Counted from the first letter of the stretch, positions 40,111 to 48,878 are shown. The stretch is DNA of 64,000 nt from Fodinicurvata sediminis DSM 21159 (GCF_000420625.1 NZ_ATVH01000013.1:434001-498000); one strand, 5' to 3'. Program-made: numbers and translations. The notes: generated from the letters alone by a model not told the origin.

Positions 40111-41598
40111 ATGGTCAGCGCTCTCCTCCCGCTTTTTGCGCTTCTGCTTTCCGTTGCCCTGCTGTTCCTCGGGAACGGCCTGCTGGGCACTCTCCTGCCT
40201 GTGCGCGCCCAGTTCGAGAGCTTTACCGATGTAATGATCGGTTCCATGGGATCGTTGTATTTCCTGGGTTTCGGCCTGGGGTGTATCCTGGGGCCGTTCC
40301 TGATCCGGCGGGCCGGTCATATCCGCACATTTGCGGCGCTTGCCGCCGTGGTGGCGTCTATTCCCTTATTGCATACCTTGTTTCCAACGCCCTGGATCTG
40401 GATGACCCTGCGCGTCATTGCGGGCCTTTGCCTGGCCGGCCTCTACACCACCATCGAGAGCTGGTTGAACCAGGGGTCGTCCAATGAAATGCGGGGCCGT
40501 GTCTTGTCCATCTATGTCATGGTCAACCTGGCAGCCGTGACGGCTGGCCAGTTCCTGCTGAACCTGGATTCGCCGCTCAACTACCGACTGTTCGCCATGA
40601 TCACCATCGTGATGGCTTTGTCGGTCGTCCCGGTGGCCCTGACACGGACAGTGGCGCCCACGCCGCCTTCCTCCGTAAACCTGCGCCTGCTGCGTCTATA
40701 TCGGCGTTCGCCGGTGGGCATAGTGGGCGCCTTCCTGATCGGCGCCGCCAATGGCATCTTCTGGAGTGTTGCGCCGGCCTATGTCAGTGCGCTGGGCCGT
40801 GATACGGCCACGGTTGCCAATTTCATGGCGCTGGCGGTGATTTCGGGCGCAATTGCCCAGTGGCCGTTGGGCCGACTGTCCGACATCATAGATCGGCGCT
40901 GGGTGATGGTCATTGCCTGTCTTGGAACGACATTCGGCAGCATCGGGCTTTGGCTGTTCGGGCAGTTCCCGCTCTGGCTGATGATCTTCGGGTCCGTCTT
41001 CGGGGCCATGGCCCTGTCGCTCTATGCCCTCTGCATAGCGCATACCAATGATCATGTTGAATCGGCCGACTCCGTGGAGACCTCCAGCAGCCTGCTGTTG
41101 ACCTTCGCTGCGGGTGCCGTGATCGGTCCATTTACGGGATCCTATGTCATGTCGCTGATCGGGCCGGGTGGCCTGTTCCTGACGGCGGGGACCTTCACGC
41201 TGATACTGGCTGCCTTCGCTTTCTACCGAATCCGCATGAAGGCCCCTGTGCCGGCAGACGAACGCGAGAATTTCGTCTACGTGGAGCCGCAGACCAGCGC
41301 CGTGGTTTATGAGCTGGACCCGCGCAGTGAGTATTCCGGCGATGATGAAGCAGGCGCCGATGAGGACACGATGTCTGAAGGAAGGGACCTGGACGATCCG
41401 GACCTGGATGGGGCTTCCGATCGGAATGTGGCCGAGGAGACCCTGGCGGATAGCGCAGAGGAATCGACGTCGGATCGCCCTGTGGAGACGACCGAAGAGC
41501 CCCATCCGTCGCAGGACAGCGGATCGGATCGCCCGGAATCGGGTAAGCCTGAAGCAGAGTCGGATCAGCCTGAAGACGACAGGGATCGCAAGACCTGA
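40111..41598 (+). CDS. MFS transporter (YcaD-like) with long acidic C-terminal tail
   Basis: A 495-residue major facilitator with twelve hydrophobic segments in the first 385 residues or so, including the MFS loop motif RLSDIIDRRWVM. It resembles the YcaD group (FTDVMIGSMGSLYFLGFGLGCILGPFLIRRAGHIR). The last hundred residues are hydrophilic, dominated by Asp, Glu and Ser, and probably cytoplasmic and disordered. Substrate unknown. The 139-base gap upstream should hold its promoter. Convergent with regA, six bases apart. Confidence 0.88.
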   Translation: MVSALLPLFALLLSVALLFLGNGLLGTLLPVRAQFESFTDVMIGSMGSLYFLGFGLGCILGPFLIRRAGHIRTFAALAAVVASIPLLHTLFPTPWIWMTLRVIAGLCLAGLYTTIESWLNQGSSNEMRGRVLSIYVMVNLAAVTAGQFLLNLDSPLNYRLFAMITIVMALSVVPVALTRTVAPTPPSSVNLRLLRLYRRSPVGIVGAFLIGAANGIFWSVAPAYVSALGRDTATVANFMALAVISGAIAQWPLGRLSDIIDRRWVMVIACLGTTFGSIGLWLFGQFPLWLMIFGSVFGAMALSLYALCIAHTNDHVESADSVETSSSLLLTFAAGAVIGPFTGSYVMSLIGPGGLFLTAGTFTLILAAFAFYRIRMKAPVPADERENFVYVEPQTSAVVYELDPRSEYSGDDEAGADEDTMSEGRDLDDPDLDGASDRNVAEETLADSAEESTSDRPVETTEEPHPSQDSGSDRPESGKPEAESDQPEDDRDRKT

Positions 41599-41604
41599 GT
41601 CGCG

Positions 41605-42171
41605 TCAGCTGCGCGGTGCGTACTTTGCCAGGATGCGTTGCAGAGTGCGTCGATGCATGCGCAGGCGTCGGGCGGTTTCCGAAACGTTGCGGTCACACTG
41701 TTCATAAACCCGCTGGATATGCTCCCAGCGCACGCGGTCGGCCGACATCGGTTGCTCGGGGGGTGGCGGCAGGCTGCCCTCGCGCGCCAGCAGGGCGGAT
41801 TCGATCTGATCGGCATCGGCCGGCTTGGGCAGGTAGTCGGTTGCTCCGGCCTTGACCGCGGCAACGGCCGTCGCGATGTTTCCATAGCCCGTCAGCACAA
41901 TGATACGCGTATCCCCACGTGCAGCCCGCAGGGTTTCCACGACATCCAGCCCGCTGCCATCGCCCAGGCGCAGGTCCACCACGGCATAGGCGGGTGGGCG
42001 TGCCCGCGCCGCTTCAACACCTTCCTCGACGCTCGCCGCCATCTCTACGGCAAAGCCGCGTTGTTCCATGGCACGTCCCAGGCGTTTGCAGAAACGCTCG
42101 TCGTCATCGACGATCAGCAGACGCTTGTCGGAGGCGTGGGGAAGGCTTTGGCCGGTCTTTTCGGATGACAT
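41605..42171 (-). CDS. regA: Redox response regulator RegA/PrrA/ActR
   Basis: A 188-residue response regulator with phospho-acceptor Asp66 (VVDLRLGDGSG), the acidic pocket VDDDERF at 21-27 and a C-terminal Fis-like helix-turn-helix (QCDRNVSETARRLRMHRRTLQRILAK), nearly invariant in RegA/ActR. It is the global regulator of respiration, carbon and nitrogen fixation and photosynthesis in alphaproteobacteria. It lies 25 bases downstream of its kinase. In this window, petABC and hemF belong to the classes of genes RegA controls elsewhere. Confidence 0.97.
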   Translation of the reverse strand: MSSEKTGQSLPHASDKRLLIVDDDERFCKRLGRAMEQRGFAVEMAASVEEGVEAARARPPAYAVVDLRLGDGSGLDVVETLRAARGDTRIIVLTGYGNIATAVAAVKAGATDYLPKPADADQIESALLAREGSLPPPPEQPMSADRVRWEHIQRVYEQCDRNVSETARRLRMHRRTLQRILAKYAPRS

Positions 42172-42196
42172 CGTTAATTTGCGTCCTCTGCTGGCC

Positions 42197-43552
42197 CTAT
42201 ATAATGGAACGCGGCCAGGTTATTGCAACCTTGGCGCCGCCTTCGGAACGATTGCTGAATGAGACCCTGGCCCCCAGGCGTGAGAGCAGTGTGCGGGCAA
42301 TGAAGATTCCCAGACCCATATGGTCCTCGCCGGTCCGTTCATCACGCCCACTGGTCGAGACATAGGGATCCCCTAGGTCGCCCAGTACGGTTTCATCGAA
42401 ACCGGGCCCATCGTCCTCGATATGAATCCGGATTTCCGCGTCATCCCAGTCCAGCGTAACTGTGACCTGCTGGCGCGCGAACTGCAGCGCGTTCTGCAAC
42501 AGGGTGCCCAGCCCGTGCATCAAGCCGGGATCCCGAGGCAGGAAGGGTTGTTGTTCCGGGCTGTAATCCGCGTGAACGGCCGGTTCGGGGTGAATCTGGA
42601 GGTCGATGTCGTCACGCATGAAGGGCGCGGCAGCGGCCTCGATCAGGCCGGTCAGGGGCAGGCGGTGATAGGGCGTGTCCTCGTCCTCGTCGGGGCGGCT
42701 GGCAAGCTCGCTGAGAATGCGCCGGCAACGCTCGCTTTCCAGGCGCAGCAGCGAGACATCCTCGCGCAGATGGGCGGTGTCGCTGTCGCTCGGAAGCTCG
42801 CGTTCCAGTTCCTTCGCGACCACGGCGATGGTGGCCAGCGGACTGCCCAGCTCGTGTGCGGCGGCGGCGGCCAGAGCCCCCAGCGAAGACAGGCGCTGTT
42901 CGCGGGCAAGTGCCAGTTGGGAGGCCCCCAAGGCGTCGGCCATTCGCCTGGCTTCAAGGGCCAGTGAGGAGACATAGGCGGCGATGAAAACAACGGCCAG
43001 GATCATGGCGATCAGGATCCCCGCCACATAAAGCGAGGGCAGATAGAACTCGGGATAGGGCCAGGGCAGGGGCAGGTACCAGATGCCCAGGGCCATGATG
43101 CCCAGGATGGCCACCACTGCCAGTTTGATGGTGCTGCGCCGTGACAGGGTTGCGGCCGAGACCACGACCGGTGCCAGAATCAGGATGGTGAAGGGGTTCT
43201 GCAGCCCGCCCGTGATGGCCAGCAGGGCGGTCAGCTGTATGAGGTCACCGATCAGGTAGAGTGAAGCCACACCGTCGCCCAGCCAGACGGTGCCCCGGTG
43301 ACGCACGGCGGTCAGCAGGTTCATGAAGGCCAGCGCACCGATGATGAGCGCGGCCGGAACCAGGGGAACATCGAAGCCCAGTCCGGCCTGGACCACAAGC
43401 AAGGCCAGGGTTTGGCCAAGCACCGCCACCCAGCGGATGAAGATCAGGGTTCGCAGGCGCACGCGCCCGCCGGCTGCGGTCATGCCCGAGAGCAGGTCGG
43501 GGGTTTCCGGCAGAACCGGGGACGGCCTGCTTCCGGTCGCCTCTTCGCTCAT
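42197..43552 (-). CDS. regB: Redox sensor histidine kinase RegB/PrrB/ActS
   Basis: A 451-residue kinase with six membrane helices. It keeps the quinone-sensing heptad GGLQNPF (115-121), the phospho-accepting His233 in AAAAAHELGSPLATI, and Cys276 in SERCRRIL at the place of the redox-active cysteine of RegB. The ATPase domain shows a DDGPGFDETV G1 box and MGLGIFIARTLL. It would phosphorylate RegA when the quinone pool is reduced. It overlaps the metalloprotease gene by four bases. Confidence 0.97.
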   Translation of the reverse strand: MSEEATGSRPSPVLPETPDLLSGMTAAGGRVRLRTLIFIRWVAVLGQTLALLVVQAGLGFDVPLVPAALIIGALAFMNLLTAVRHRGTVWLGDGVASLYLIGDLIQLTALLAITGGLQNPFTILILAPVVVSAATLSRRSTIKLAVVAILGIMALGIWYLPLPWPYPEFYLPSLYVAGILIAMILAVVFIAAYVSSLALEARRMADALGASQLALAREQRLSSLGALAAAAAHELGSPLATIAVVAKELERELPSDSDTAHLREDVSLLRLESERCRRILSELASRPDEDEDTPYHRLPLTGLIEAAAAPFMRDDIDLQIHPEPAVHADYSPEQQPFLPRDPGLMHGLGTLLQNALQFARQQVTVTLDWDDAEIRIHIEDDGPGFDETVLGDLGDPYVSTSGRDERTGEDHMGLGIFIARTLLSRLGARVSFSNRSEGGAKVAITWPRSII

Positions 43553-44274
43553 GTCTTGGCTCCATAGCGAAGCAGGCTGCTGCCCTCACGCCGCAACCAG
43601 CTGCGCGCGGATTCGAAATCGCCCTTCATATCCTTCACCAGGCGCCAGAAGGCGCGGGAGTGATCGAGATGAACCAGATGGGCGAGTTCATGCACCACCA
43701 CATAGTCGAAAACCTCTCTGGGAGCGAAGACCAGGCGCCAGGAGAAGCTGAGATTGCCGCTGGATGAACAGCTGCCCCAGCGGCTTGTGGTGTCGCGAAC
43801 CGTGATGCGCCCTAGAGGTCGTGCATCGAGCGGAAGTTGAGCGCTGCGATGGCGTGCTTCCTGGGTCAACTGCTGGCGAGCGTAGCTGCGTAGGAAATCC
43901 TCGATTCGCCGGGGCAGGTGGTCGCCATGTCCAGAGACATTCAGGATCCCGGGTTCCAACCAGACTCCCCGACGGGCGTCCGGACAGTGGCGAATAGCAT
44001 ACAGATCACCCAGAATGGGCAGTTCCTGATCGGCGGCGAAGGGTACAGGGTCTGGCAGGGTGGCGCGGCGCTGTGCGATCCAGCCGCTCTGGCTCTTCAG
44101 GAAGGCCTGGACCTGCCGGCGGCTGACAGTTGGCGGTGCGGTGACCTGAAGACTTCCGTCACGCGCGGCCAGGCGCAAGGTGATCCTGCGCGCCCGGGGC
44201 GAGATGCGCAGGCGATAGGCAAGTTGCTCGCCTGCAAGTTCGATCTGGCCTGTCTGCGTGTCCCCGCTTCTCAT
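43549..44274 (-). CDS. YgjP/SprT-like zinc metallopeptidase (DUF45)
   Basis: A 241-residue M48-type protein. The zinc motif is HELAHLVHLDHSRAFW near residues 187-202 (HExxH plus a downstream His), preceded by RWGSCSSSGNLSFSWRLVFAP, diagnostic for the YgjP group. Its role is unknown. The start ATG 44274 lacks a Shine-Dalgarno sequence and is directly preceded by a GTAGGGC/GCCCTAC hairpin (44284-44303). It is translationally coupled to regB downstream. Confidence 0.88.
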   Translation of the reverse strand: MRSGDTQTGQIELAGEQLAYRLRISPRARRITLRLAARDGSLQVTAPPTVSRRQVQAFLKSQSGWIAQRRATLPDPVPFAADQELPILGDLYAIRHCPDARRGVWLEPGILNVSGHGDHLPRRIEDFLRSYARQQLTQEARHRSAQLPLDARPLGRITVRDTTSRWGSCSSSGNLSFSWRLVFAPREVFDYVVVHELAHLVHLDHSRAFWRLVKDMKGDFESARSWLRREGSSLLRYGAKT

Positions 44275-44283
44275 GCCGGGAAG

Positions 44284-44303
44284 GTAGGGCAGCCGCGCCC
44301 TAC
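44284..44303 (-). repeat. Hairpin between ada-like gene and YgjP-like gene
   Basis: Perfect arms GTAGGGC and GCCCTAC (7 bp, six-base loop) end ten bases before the YgjP-like start on the minus strand. There is no T-run, so it may modulate translation or stabilise the mRNA rather than terminate. Confidence 0.4.
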
Positions 44304-44331
44304 GGGCAACGACAACCGCGCCGGACCCGGG

Positions 44332-45207
44332 TCAGTCGGCACCTGCCTCCTGACGCAGCAGGCGCCGTTTGCGCGCAACGCCCCAGCGGTAACCGCCCAG
44401 TCCGCCGTCGCTGCGCAGGACGCGATGACAGGGAATGACCAGCGAGACAGGATTGCTGCCACAGGCGCGGCCCACCGCGCGCTGCGCCTTGGGCAGGCCC
44501 AGGCGCACGGCTATGTCAGCATAGCTGCGGGTTTCGCCATAGGGAATGGCGACAAGTTCGTTCCAGACTCGTCGCTGAAATGCCGTGGCCCGGATATCGA
44601 GCGGCAGGTCGAAGTGGGGCATCTGTCCTTCCAGGTAGGCCAGGACCTCGGCAAGCGGCTCTTCGACGGCGGCCTGGTCGCGGCGCAGCTCGTCGGCTTT
44701 GGGAAAATCGGCGTGCAGTTCCTGTTCCAGGCTTTGCGAATCCGTTCCCAGGGCGATGAAGCAAAGTCCGTGTTCCGTGGCGGCCAGCAGCAGCTCTCCC
44801 AGTGCGGAGGGGGCCAGTCCGTAGACGATTCGCGCTCCGCGTCCGCCGCGCGCGTAGGTCGCCGGTGTCATGCCGAGCGCGTTGCCGGCGCTTTCGTAAA
44901 GGCGGCTGGCCGAACCGTAGCCCGCTTCATAGAGCGCGCGGGTGACATTGCCCGAACGGCGCAGTTCCGCGCGCAACCGGCCCTCGCGCAGAGCCTGGGC
45001 GTAGTCGCGTGGCGTGATGCCCGTGACCCGCTTGAACAGGCGGTGTGTGGACCAGGGACTCAGCCCGGCGATGCGTGCCAGTTCCTGAAGCGGCACGGGC
45101 GTGCCCTCGGCGGCCTCCAACTCGGCGCAGAGGTGTTCCACCAACTGGGTCTCGGCGTCCTCCTGCTCGCTCGGGATCTTGTTCTGTGATGCTTGTGGGC
45201 TGTGCAT
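44332..45207 (-). CDS. Ada-type AraC regulator fused to O6-methylguanine-DNA methyltransferase
   Basis: A 291-residue fusion. Residues about 10-105 form an AraC helix-turn-helix (LQELARIAGLSPWSTHRLFKRVTGITPRDYAQALR) and 120-291 an alkyltransferase with the acceptor cysteine in VIPCHRVLRSDGGLGGYRWG. The zinc-cysteine phosphotriester-sensing N-terminal domain of E. coli Ada is missing, so it cannot be activated in the classic way. It probably repairs O6-alkylguanine and may regulate itself. Confidence 0.92.
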   Translation of the reverse strand: MHSPQASQNKIPSEQEDAETQLVEHLCAELEAAEGTPVPLQELARIAGLSPWSTHRLFKRVTGITPRDYAQALREGRLRAELRRSGNVTRALYEAGYGSASRLYESAGNALGMTPATYARGGRGARIVYGLAPSALGELLLAATEHGLCFIALGTDSQSLEQELHADFPKADELRRDQAAVEEPLAEVLAYLEGQMPHFDLPLDIRATAFQRRVWNELVAIPYGETRSYADIAVRLGLPKAQRAVGRACGSNPVSLVIPCHRVLRSDGGLGGYRWGVARKRRLLRQEAGAD

Positions 45208-45436
45208 GGTTGTTCGTTCCGTTTCACGCTGAAAGCCATCCGGGCTTTGTGATGACAGCTGTCAAATTCAGGACAGGATAGCCTGCAGGAAGCCGAAGAG
45301 GCTATCCGGTGTTTGCAGTGAAGTGCAGATGGCTGGAAGGCTTGACCGAGACGGTCATTCGGGGAATGGTTACCCACAGGAATTCACTGGGAAATGATCC
45401 AAAGATCGTTTCCGCGAACAAGCAAGAGGTTCATGC
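45208..45436. promoter_or_regulatory. Divergent region with three palindromes (ada-like / VOC gene)
   Basis: These 229 bases contain a perfect 12-base palindrome TGACAGCTGTCA (45253-45264), 45 bases from the Ada-like start. A 9-bp inverted repeat GGATAGCCT/AGGCTATCC (45276-45307, 14-base loop) follows. A near-perfect 24-base palindrome (45390-45413, arms GGAAATGATC and GATCGTTTCC, loop CAAA) lies 23 bases before the VOC start. They are operator or hairpin candidates with no assigned protein. Confidence 0.45.
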
Positions 45437-45859
45437 ATGACAGGGCTTCCGCCTTTTCACCTTGCGTTTCCCGTTGCGGACCTGGAGCAGACCCGCAGCT
45501 TTTACGTCGATGTGCTGGGGTGCTCGGTGGGTCGGGAATCCGATCGCTGGATCGACTTCAATTTCTATGGCCATCAGATCACCGCGCACCTGCGACCCGA
45601 GGAAACAAATGCCGTTGGGGCCAGCCAGGTGGATGGCAAGGAGGTCCCCGTGCGCCATTTCGGAGCCATCCTGGACTGGGAAATCTGGCATGAACTCGCC
45701 GAACAGCTAAAGGCTGCCGGGATCGATTTCGTGATTGAGCCCTATGTGCGCTTTCCCGGGGAAGTGGGTGAGCAGGCGACCATGTTTTTCAAGGACCCCA
45801 GCGGAAATGCCCTGGAATTCAAGTCCTTTCGGGACATGAGCCAGGTTTTCGCCCATTGA
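45437..45859 (+). CDS. VOC family protein (glyoxalase/dioxygenase fold)
   Basis: A 140-residue vicinal-oxygen-chelate protein: [44 protein letters not shown] opens the fold with a metal-ligand His, and [15 protein letters not shown] closes it with the Glu ligand. The single-domain length implies dimers. The substrate is not predictable. The palindrome just upstream suggests specific regulation. Confidence 0.87.
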   Translation: MTGLPPFHLAFPVADLEQTRSFYVDVLGCSVGRESDRWIDFNFYGHQITAHLRPEETNAVGASQVDGKEVPVRHFGAILDWEIWHELAEQLKAAGIDFVIEPYVRFPGEVGEQATMFFKDPSGNALEFKSFRDMSQVFAH

Positions 45860-45918
45860 CCGGCCCAAGCCGGAAGAGACCACAGTGAAAGGAAGCATGA
45901 GAGAGGGGGGCTCAGATC

Positions 45919-46344
45919 ATGGATTCCGATGAAAAGGCCATCGAGACGACCATGGGCAATCTGCTGGAAGGGTTCCGGCGGCGTGATGCCGATATCCTGA
46001 AGGAAGTTTACAGCGAGGATGCCGACTGGACCAATGCCTTCGGTCGAACGTTGAAGGGGCGCGATGCCATCGTCGATTACCTGCGCGAACTCTTCGCTGA
46101 TTCCAATTTTTCCGACGGCGAGATGAAGGGGGCGCCTGAGGTCGATGTCCGGCAGGTCAGCGAAAACGTGGTCCTGGTCAAGACTTACATGGAAGTGACC
46201 GGACAGAAGACAGTGGACGGCGGCACCCTGCCGACTCGGCGAAATCACTCCCTAAAGGTTCTCAAGCGCCAGTACGATGGCAGCTGGCGCATCGTCTCCG
46301 AGATCTACATGGACGCGCGTGACGAGGTCACCCACCGGCATTGA
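45919..46344 (+). CDS. SnoaL/DUF4440-like NTF2-fold protein
   Basis: A 141-residue protein with the NTF2-like cone fold typical of SgcJ/EcaC and DUF4440 families: MGNLLEGFRRRDADILKEVYSEDADWTNAFGRTLKGRDAIVDYL at the start and RNHSLKVLKRQYDGSWRIVSEIYMDAR at the end. No catalytic role can be assigned. It lies 59 bases after the VOC gene and is likely co-transcribed with it. Confidence 0.82.
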   Translation: MDSDEKAIETTMGNLLEGFRRRDADILKEVYSEDADWTNAFGRTLKGRDAIVDYLRELFADSNFSDGEMKGAPEVDVRQVSENVVLVKTYMEVTGQKTVDGGTLPTRRNHSLKVLKRQYDGSWRIVSEIYMDARDEVTHRH

Positions 46345-46345
46345 G

Positions 46346-46365
46346 GCATCCTGTATCCAGGATGC
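46346..46365 (+). repeat. Hairpin after the SnoaL-like gene
   Basis: Arms GCATCCTG (46346-46353) and CAGGATGC (46358-46365) with loop TATC make a perfect 8-bp stem starting two bases after the stop. No T-run follows; possible partial terminator or mRNA 3'-end stabiliser. Confidence 0.45.
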
Positions 46366-46399
46366 AGGGGCCTTCCCATAACGATAACAAGGAAGACAG

Positions 46400-47728
46400 A
46401 TGAAGCCGGTTGCAGGATGGCTTGCCTGGTCCAGGCTGTTACCGGGGCTTGTTCTTCTGCTCTTGTTGCTCGCAGCCTGGACTTCGCTTTCAGACATGGT
46501 TCTGCCGGGCCGTATCGCTGGTCTTCTGGCCTTGCTGATAGCCATTGGCGCGGTCCTCAGGCACAGCGATTTCGTGCGCTGGATCGCATTGCTGCTGGGT
46601 GGGAGTGGCGCAGTTCTGGCCTTCCTGCGCGACGATTGGATGGCGGTGCTGGACGGCCTGTCCCGCGCGGCCATCTTTGCGTCCTTTCTGGCCTGTCTTT
46701 ACGGCCTGCGCAGTTTTGTCCAGTCCGCCCCGCGACTTCGCGAGGTCCAGGATGCCTTCGTGGCCTTTCGTCCCGCGTCCCGGCGCGGCGCTGTCCAGTT
46801 CCTGGGGCTGGTCTTCTCGGTGCCGCTTGCAGTGGGAACGGTCAGTGTCGTCGCACCCCTCATCGCCCGTCAGAAGGACCCGCAGGTGCGTGAGGAGACG
46901 GCAAGCTGGGCGCTCAGGGGCATGGGGCTGGCGGTTCTGTTCTCGCCTTTCACGGTCGCAATGGGCGTCATCACCTCGGCTCTGGGAGAACGCCTGTCCT
47001 TCGGTCTGCTGATCGGCAGTGGATTCCTGCTTGCCCTGACGCTGGTTGCGATTCCGCACGTTCTGGGGATCTGTCGTTTCCCCAGGCGCCTGTCGCCACA
47101 GTTCTGGCAGGCACTCGGATGGGTGCTCTTGCCCGTGCTATTGCTGATCGTGGCCAACCTGACCCTGGTTTTCAGTTTCGGTTTCTCCCCGCCCGAGGCA
47201 ACTATCCTGCTCGTGCCTCCAATGGGGCTGTTGTTGGGCTGGATCCGCGGCCAAAGTGCACGTGCCCAAATGATGTCCGTGACCCTGGATGCCTGGCGAC
47301 GATTTGACAGCGAGGTCTCCATCTTCGTCGGTGCGCTGGTCTTCGCCAGTGTGATCACCAGTGTTCCCGAGATTGCCAGCCTGGTCGCACGTGTTGCCGA
47401 GGACTTCGGACCTGGCGCCCTGATCGCCATTGCCATGGTCGGTATTGCCGTGCCGACGGCCCTGGGGCTTCACATGGTGGTGACGGTCACGATTCTTCTG
47501 ACGGTTTTTGCACCTGCCATGCCCGACAGCTTGCATCTCGTGCTTCTGGGGCTTGCCGGTCTGCTTGGCTGGGCCTTCGGGGCCATGACGGCGCTGGGGT
47601 CCATCGCTTTCCTTGCCGCAACACGAATTTTCGACGTGTCAGCCTACAGGCTTGCTCTTGGCAGGAATCTGCGCTTCATGACGGCGGTCATGCTCCTGCT
47701 GATCGTGATTTCGCTCGTTATCGGTTAG
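46400..47728 (+). CDS. Unrecognised polytopic membrane protein (about 11-12 helices)
   Basis: A 442-residue integral membrane protein that I do not recognise. It has long hydrophobic helices throughout, a cytoplasmic basic loop FRPASRRGAVQ near residue 130, and repeated motif-like segments VLFSPFTVAMGVITSALGE and VPTALGLHMVVTVTILLTVF that could be re-entrant loops of an ion-transporter-type fold with two halves. Start ATG 46400 follows AAGGAAGACAG. It could be an anion or dicarboxylate carrier, but this is a guess from shape alone. Confidence 0.7.
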   Translation: MKPVAGWLAWSRLLPGLVLLLLLLAAWTSLSDMVLPGRIAGLLALLIAIGAVLRHSDFVRWIALLLGGSGAVLAFLRDDWMAVLDGLSRAAIFASFLACLYGLRSFVQSAPRLREVQDAFVAFRPASRRGAVQFLGLVFSVPLAVGTVSVVAPLIARQKDPQVREETASWALRGMGLAVLFSPFTVAMGVITSALGERLSFGLLIGSGFLLALTLVAIPHVLGICRFPRRLSPQFWQALGWVLLPVLLLIVANLTLVFSFGFSPPEATILLVPPMGLLLGWIRGQSARAQMMSVTLDAWRRFDSEVSIFVGALVFASVITSVPEIASLVARVAEDFGPGALIAIAMVGIAVPTALGLHMVVTVTILLTVFAPAMPDSLHLVLLGLAGLLGWAFGAMTALGSIAFLAATRIFDVSAYRLALGRNLRFMTAVMLLLIVISLVIG

Positions 47729-47899
47729 GCGGGACCGGTGCGGCGGGCCGGGCCGTCTCAGGGCCAGTCACAGATCACCAGCGGTGATTTTGCCCTGCAG
47801 CCAGAGATAGACCTGCTCCTTCACTTTGCCCATGATAGAGAGGTCATCCGTTTCAAGTGATCCGAGACATCCCGCACAGAATGGAACAGGAGTTCGAGC
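47729..47899. other. Intergenic region before the SDR gene
   Basis: These 171 bases contain no clear promoter. On the minus strand a 21-codon ORF (47833 to 47768, beginning MGKVKEQVYLW) has coding-like third positions but no ribosome site. It may be a remnant or chance. Confidence 0.3.
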
Positions 47900-48667
47900 A
47901 TGACGGCCATCACCCTGCCTGAGAAAGCCCTTGTCACCGGTGCCACAGCCGGGATTGGTGAGGCGACTGCGGCGGCACTTTGCGAGGGAGGTACCCGGGT
48001 CCTGGCCCTGGGGCGCCGCAAGGAACGGCTGGACTCCCTTGTGGAGTGCTATCCCGAACGCCTGACGCCGGTGGAACTGGATCTGGGCGCCCGGGAAAAG
48101 ACACGCGAGGACCTCATGGAGCTGGCCGAGGCACATCCGGATCTCGACCTTCTTGTGGCCAATGCCGGCCTGGCCCTGGGGCGCGGGGCCGCCCAGGACG
48201 CGCCCTTCGAGGACTGGGAGCGCATGGTGGACGTCAATGTTTACGGGCTGATGGCCACGGTTCATGCCTTCCTGCCCAAGATGGTGGCCCGGGGAAAGGG
48301 CGATATCATCCTGGTTGGCTCCACTGCCGGTGAGTACCCCTATCCCGGAGGGCATGTCTATGGCGCAACGAAATCCTTTGTACGGCAGTTGGGCAGCAAC
48401 CTGCGCGCCGACCTGCTGGGCACGGGCGTTCGGGTCACGGTGCTGGAGCCCGGCATGACCCATACCGAATTCTCGGAAGTACGCTACAAGGGTGACCGAG
48501 ATACGGCCGAGGCGGTCTATCAGGACACGCGGCCGCTGGAGGCTGAAGACCTGGCCGAGAGCATCCTTTGGCTGGCCAGCCGCCCGGCGCACGTCAGCGT
48601 GACACGCCTGCAGATGATGCCCACAGACCAGGCCAATGGCCCCATGCGCGTTCATCGCCGGGAATGA
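47900..48667 (+). CDS. Short-chain dehydrogenase/reductase, YdfG-like
   Basis: A 255-residue classical SDR: cofactor motif TGATAGIGEAT (residues 11-21), NAG motif VANAGLALGRG, catalytic Ser in VGSTAGEYPYPGG and YGATKSF (Tyr and Lys). The C-terminal part (EPGMTHTEFSEVRYKGD) resembles YdfG-type NADP-dependent 3-hydroxy acid / L-allo-threonine dehydrogenases. Start ATG 47900 follows GGAGTTCGAGC. Confidence 0.92.
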   Translation: MTAITLPEKALVTGATAGIGEATAAALCEGGTRVLALGRRKERLDSLVECYPERLTPVELDLGAREKTREDLMELAEAHPDLDLLVANAGLALGRGAAQDAPFEDWERMVDVNVYGLMATVHAFLPKMVARGKGDIILVGSTAGEYPYPGGHVYGATKSFVRQLGSNLRADLLGTGVRVTVLEPGMTHTEFSEVRYKGDRDTAEAVYQDTRPLEAEDLAESILWLASRPAHVSVTRLQMMPTDQANGPMRVHRRE

Positions 48668-48674
48668 AGCCGAA

Positions 48675-48767
48675 CCCCTCAGGGCATTGAGAATAAGTCG
48701 AGGAAAGCCTTGCCCACAGAGGTGCTCGTGAACTACCTCTTGGCGGGTCAGGTCGAACCTTGAGGGG
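48675..48767 (+). ncRNA. Candidate structured RNA / leader between SDR and Na/Pi-transporter genes
   Basis: CCCCTCAGGG (48675-48684) can pair with CCTTGAGGGG (48758-48767), ten pairs with one G-U. This closes a 73-base domain that contains a second hairpin: CCA-AGAGGT with ACCTCTTGG (about 48714-48743, one bulged C) around an 11-base loop. No terminator T-run follows. It could be a leader of the downstream transporter or a small RNA; it matches no family I recognise. Confidence 0.3.
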
Positions 48768-48878
48768 AAGCAGGTGCCGGAAGAACAGCCAGAACGGGCA
48801 GATCGCTGCGGAGAATCACGTGACTGCAAGGTCCAGGACCCCAATGCGTGGATGCAGCGGTCCGGGTTCTGAGACGAC

